A stretch of 64,000 nucleotides of DNA, taken from Apteryx mantelli (Eukaryota > Chordata > Aves > Apterygiformes > Apterygidae). The stretch spans positions 33,526,425 through 33,590,424 of the forward strand of contig NC_090020.1 in the NCBI RefSeq assembly GCF_036417845.1. The letters are read 5' to 3'. Position numbers and translations under genes: made by a program. Each line of letters begins with the position of its first letter. The first letter of the stretch is position 1. Shown here piece after piece: positions 61,101 to 64,000 of this stretch. The notes under the pieces were generated by a model. The model was not told the origin of the DNA, ran no database searches, and saw nothing but the letters and a program-made list of their open reading frames with translations.

Positions 61101-64000
61101 TAGTTTTATATGTTCAGGAGGGACAGAGAGTGGAGAGAATTCACTCGTTGCATCACCCAGGTATCCTCTGAAGAGTAATGATGGTTAAGGAACATTGTTA
61201 TAAAAATTGTTTGTACTTTCCCAAGACTGTGAACTGAAACCTCCTGACTTTTAAGTGTTCCATGAGAGGACAGAAGTTTTATCAAAAGGCATCTGCTTTC
61301 CTTGGGGAAAATTATCTGTTTATATTCAAATTGTAAGACATAACTAAAGGGAGAAAGCTAAATATCACATGTATCTCTGCAGAGTGCAAACCAGGATCTG
61401 ATATAAAACTTACTCCAATAGTGGATATGGAGTTTAACAATGTGACTCAAATTTTAAGCAGATGGTTATCCTAGTGAATCTGCTCTGATTTTTGCTATGT
61501 GATACTCCAGGACTATAAATCTCTACCACTTCCCTGTGTTTTACTCCTTGGAGAGGCTCACTTTTAAAAGCTACACATTGATCTAAATTTTGACATAATT
61601 ATGAACAGAGCATGAAGTGTATGCATTTTAAAGCCTTTTATCTTGATATAGTTAAAATCAACGCTTGGATAATAAATGCTTATTTTATGCAGGTTAACTA
61701 TGGTCTTTTTTATTTGTACATCTATTTCCAATAGGTGGCACTCTAACAATTTCTGTAAATACTATGCTGTTATTTGAGTCTGAACTCTTGCAAAAGCAGA
61801 AGAGTCTGGCCAAATAATGAAAAATTGATTTGTAATTCTTTTATTTTAAACATCACACCAAAATTTTATGTGTTTATGAATTATATGTTGAAGGCTGTAA
61901 ACTGGGGAAATAACAGGGGAGGAGAAGAAAGAAATTTGCGAAATTGTTGGTTTATAAAATGTTGCAAAATGTATGACAGTAATTTCATTTAATATTCTCC
62001 AATCATCTCCTGAGACTACTACAGTTCTCACCCAGGCAGCCTGGAGAGCCTACCACGTGGACACTGCTCTCTGGCATGGAATGCTCTCGTGCTTTATTCG
62101 ATAGAGGAGAGGTTTTTCTGGCCCTCAGAAGAGCTGCTGCCAGTAAGAGAGAAAGTGAAAGAATGGAGGAGAAAGACCAGACTATGGGAGGATGAAAGAA
62201 GGAGCTATACAGCTGTATGTAGCTAAATTCACGGTAAGGGTAAGAGGTTCTGAGCAGATCAATGTGCTTGCTCTGGAAGCTGAGGTGGCTCCAACACCCT
62301 GTCATTCTGTGGCTGACGAATGAAGGCCCGGGTGAAACCCTGGCACCACTGAACACAGTGGCAAAACTAAATTAACTTGAATGGGGCTGAGGTTTCACCT
62401 CATGACACTTACGTCTTCATTTATCTGTGACCATCACCTGTGATGTGAAGAGCAGCCACGTTGTGGGAAATACCAGAACTTGTTCTGAATTCTCTATAAA
62501 TCTAGTTTAGCAAAAAAAAAAAGTGTATGTGCTTCACTTTAAGTGAAGCTAATTTGATGACTCAGTGAGGTTAGTTTGTGTGCCAAGGGATAGAAGGGCA
62601 TAAATTTTTCAAGACAGGGGCATCGCATTTCAAAAGAGCTTCATCTGCCAGCCAGTGGCATTATGGCTAAGACCTTGTTATGCTCCTGGTATTATATGTG
62701 TTTTCCATGGATCTTCAGTTTTATTCAGGGTAGTTGTGTTTCAGATAACGGTTGGTCTTGTGTAGTGAAACTTGGTAAAGTGAAAAAATAAAGCCCTAGT
62801 GGTTTCTTAGTTTGTGGGTGCTGTTTTAGACATTCAGCTTGTCATTCTGAGTAACAGTTTAGCCTTCCCTCTCCCTGAAAGAAGTAAATTTGAAAGTAAA
62901 ATCTGTTTCTGAGTTATCATACAGAATATTATCCAAACTGCTTGTTCTATTTCCTAAGGGATATTTTGGCATGATTAATGGATGTTGGCAATCAAAATTC
63001 CTGAAGGGTAGAAATGTTTTTTAGTGAAACTTGTAATGTGGCAAGCCAAAACCAAAAGTAATATTAATTAACAAGTTTTGGCATGGTATATATGTAATTT
63101 CATTTTTATAGCAAAGGGCAAGGGATTTGCCTGCACTGCAGTGTGCTTGGATCACAGAGAGCTTTACCCTTTATTAAACATATTATTTTTAATTTTGAAC
63201 GGATGAGTGAGCATCAGTATGTGAAAACAATACATCCCCTTGCATTCCCTCATTGTGAAGAGCTGTGTTATAGGCACATAATAGGGAACTTTTTGGAACA
63301 TTAACCATATTGTAGAAAGTCTACCCTTTTGACAGCTGCTTAGATTGCTCCTTTGCCATGCCCTTCAAATCATCTGGTCAAAGCACTTCACCGTCTTTTT
63401 TGAGTTGTCTATATTTGTGTTGATCAATCTGTCACACCAAGTTAAACAACACTACAGCTGGACTGTGCAATATACTTTATTTTTAGGTTTCTGGAAAAGA
63501 TGTGTGTTCTGTGTGAGAACTGTGGAGGAAAGGCATCATTATCAAGGAATCCTAACAGTAAATTGAACTGCATAATTTCCTCCATCCCCAAATTAGCAAT
63601 ATAAGGTAAGAGAGATTGGATTTCAAAAACTGTGGTACTCCTCCCTCTATTCCAGTTTACTTGTCCTTGATTCATCTGTAGGGAAAACAAGCATGTTAAA
63701 AGGCAGCATAAAGCAGATAACTTCCATATATGTCTCGGCCTTATTAAGGTTTAAAGAGCCTAACTAATTTTCATGTTAAATTCTTGCTCATCTCCTAGTT
63801 TCAGATATCAAAACAATGCCATCATATTTGTCAGGCAGAAGAGTTATTTTCTTACTGTGTCTTCCTGGTGAAGGGTTCAAAATTTAACTCCTCTTTTTCC
63901 ACAGGTATTCATTCTTGTTGCTCATTCCCCATTCTAAAAAGACTAAAAATTGCCTCCTTGGCTAATTTACTTGTTTTAATAAATCCGAAGAGCAATTGTT
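55131..64000. other. Intergenic, no gene recognised
   Basis: AT-rich. A 163-codon minus-strand frame at 57079-57570 contains splice-like sites but matches no family I know. There is an extremely AT-rich stretch at about 60377-60475. No conserved exon series was recognised on either strand up to the edge. Confidence 0.5.

Overview
This is vertebrate nuclear DNA, most likely from a bird. It is AT-rich outside one large CpG island. Genes are split into short exons with GT-AG introns, and the repeats include CR1 LINE fragments and one probable degenerate ERVL-type LTR fragment of the kind common in bird genomes. No bacterial operons, plasmid, phage or CRISPR features were seen. Most long open frames are chance frames in introns and intergenic DNA.

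Two genes could be assembled exon by exon, both on the minus strand. (1) PRXL2C (AAED1), a peroxiredoxin-like protein, is complete: six coding exons between 32532 and 28436 join without a frame break into 225 codons plus stop. (2) CDC14B, a dual-specificity phosphatase, is partial: six coding exons between 24699 and 1475 join into exactly 188 codons, starting at the MKRKS N-terminus in the CpG island. The rest of the gene, including the catalytic HCxAGxGRTG loop, lies beyond the left edge. The same pair sits side by side in the same orientation on human 9q22, which corresponds largely to the avian Z chromosome. The Z assignment is inferred.

Layout: 1-24542, CDC14B introns with five small exons and a separate GC-rich patch at about 17.68-17.87 kb. 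23.93-25.56 kb, CpG island with CDC14B exon 1, its 5' leader (stacked GC-rich microsatellites and upstream ORFs) and a promoter with an NF-Y CCAAT box and CRE-like sites. 25.6-28.4 kb, short intergenic gap. 28.4-32.8 kb, PRXL2C and its weaker CpG promoter. 32.8-64 kb, about 31 kb without a recognisable gene, holding an ancient CR1 (33.5-33.95 kb), the LTR-like fragment (about 41.95-42.48 kb), an (AT)20 microsatellite, a younger CR1 (54.46-55.13 kb) and AT-rich, possibly regulatory DNA.

I found no convincing novel biological system. The points most worth a second look concern CDC14B and PRXL2C expression: a weakly spliced CDC14B exon next to a TTA repeat, a uORF-rich CCG-repeat leader, a second GC-rich patch upstream of CDC14B exon 2, and tandem in-frame donors in PRXL2C.
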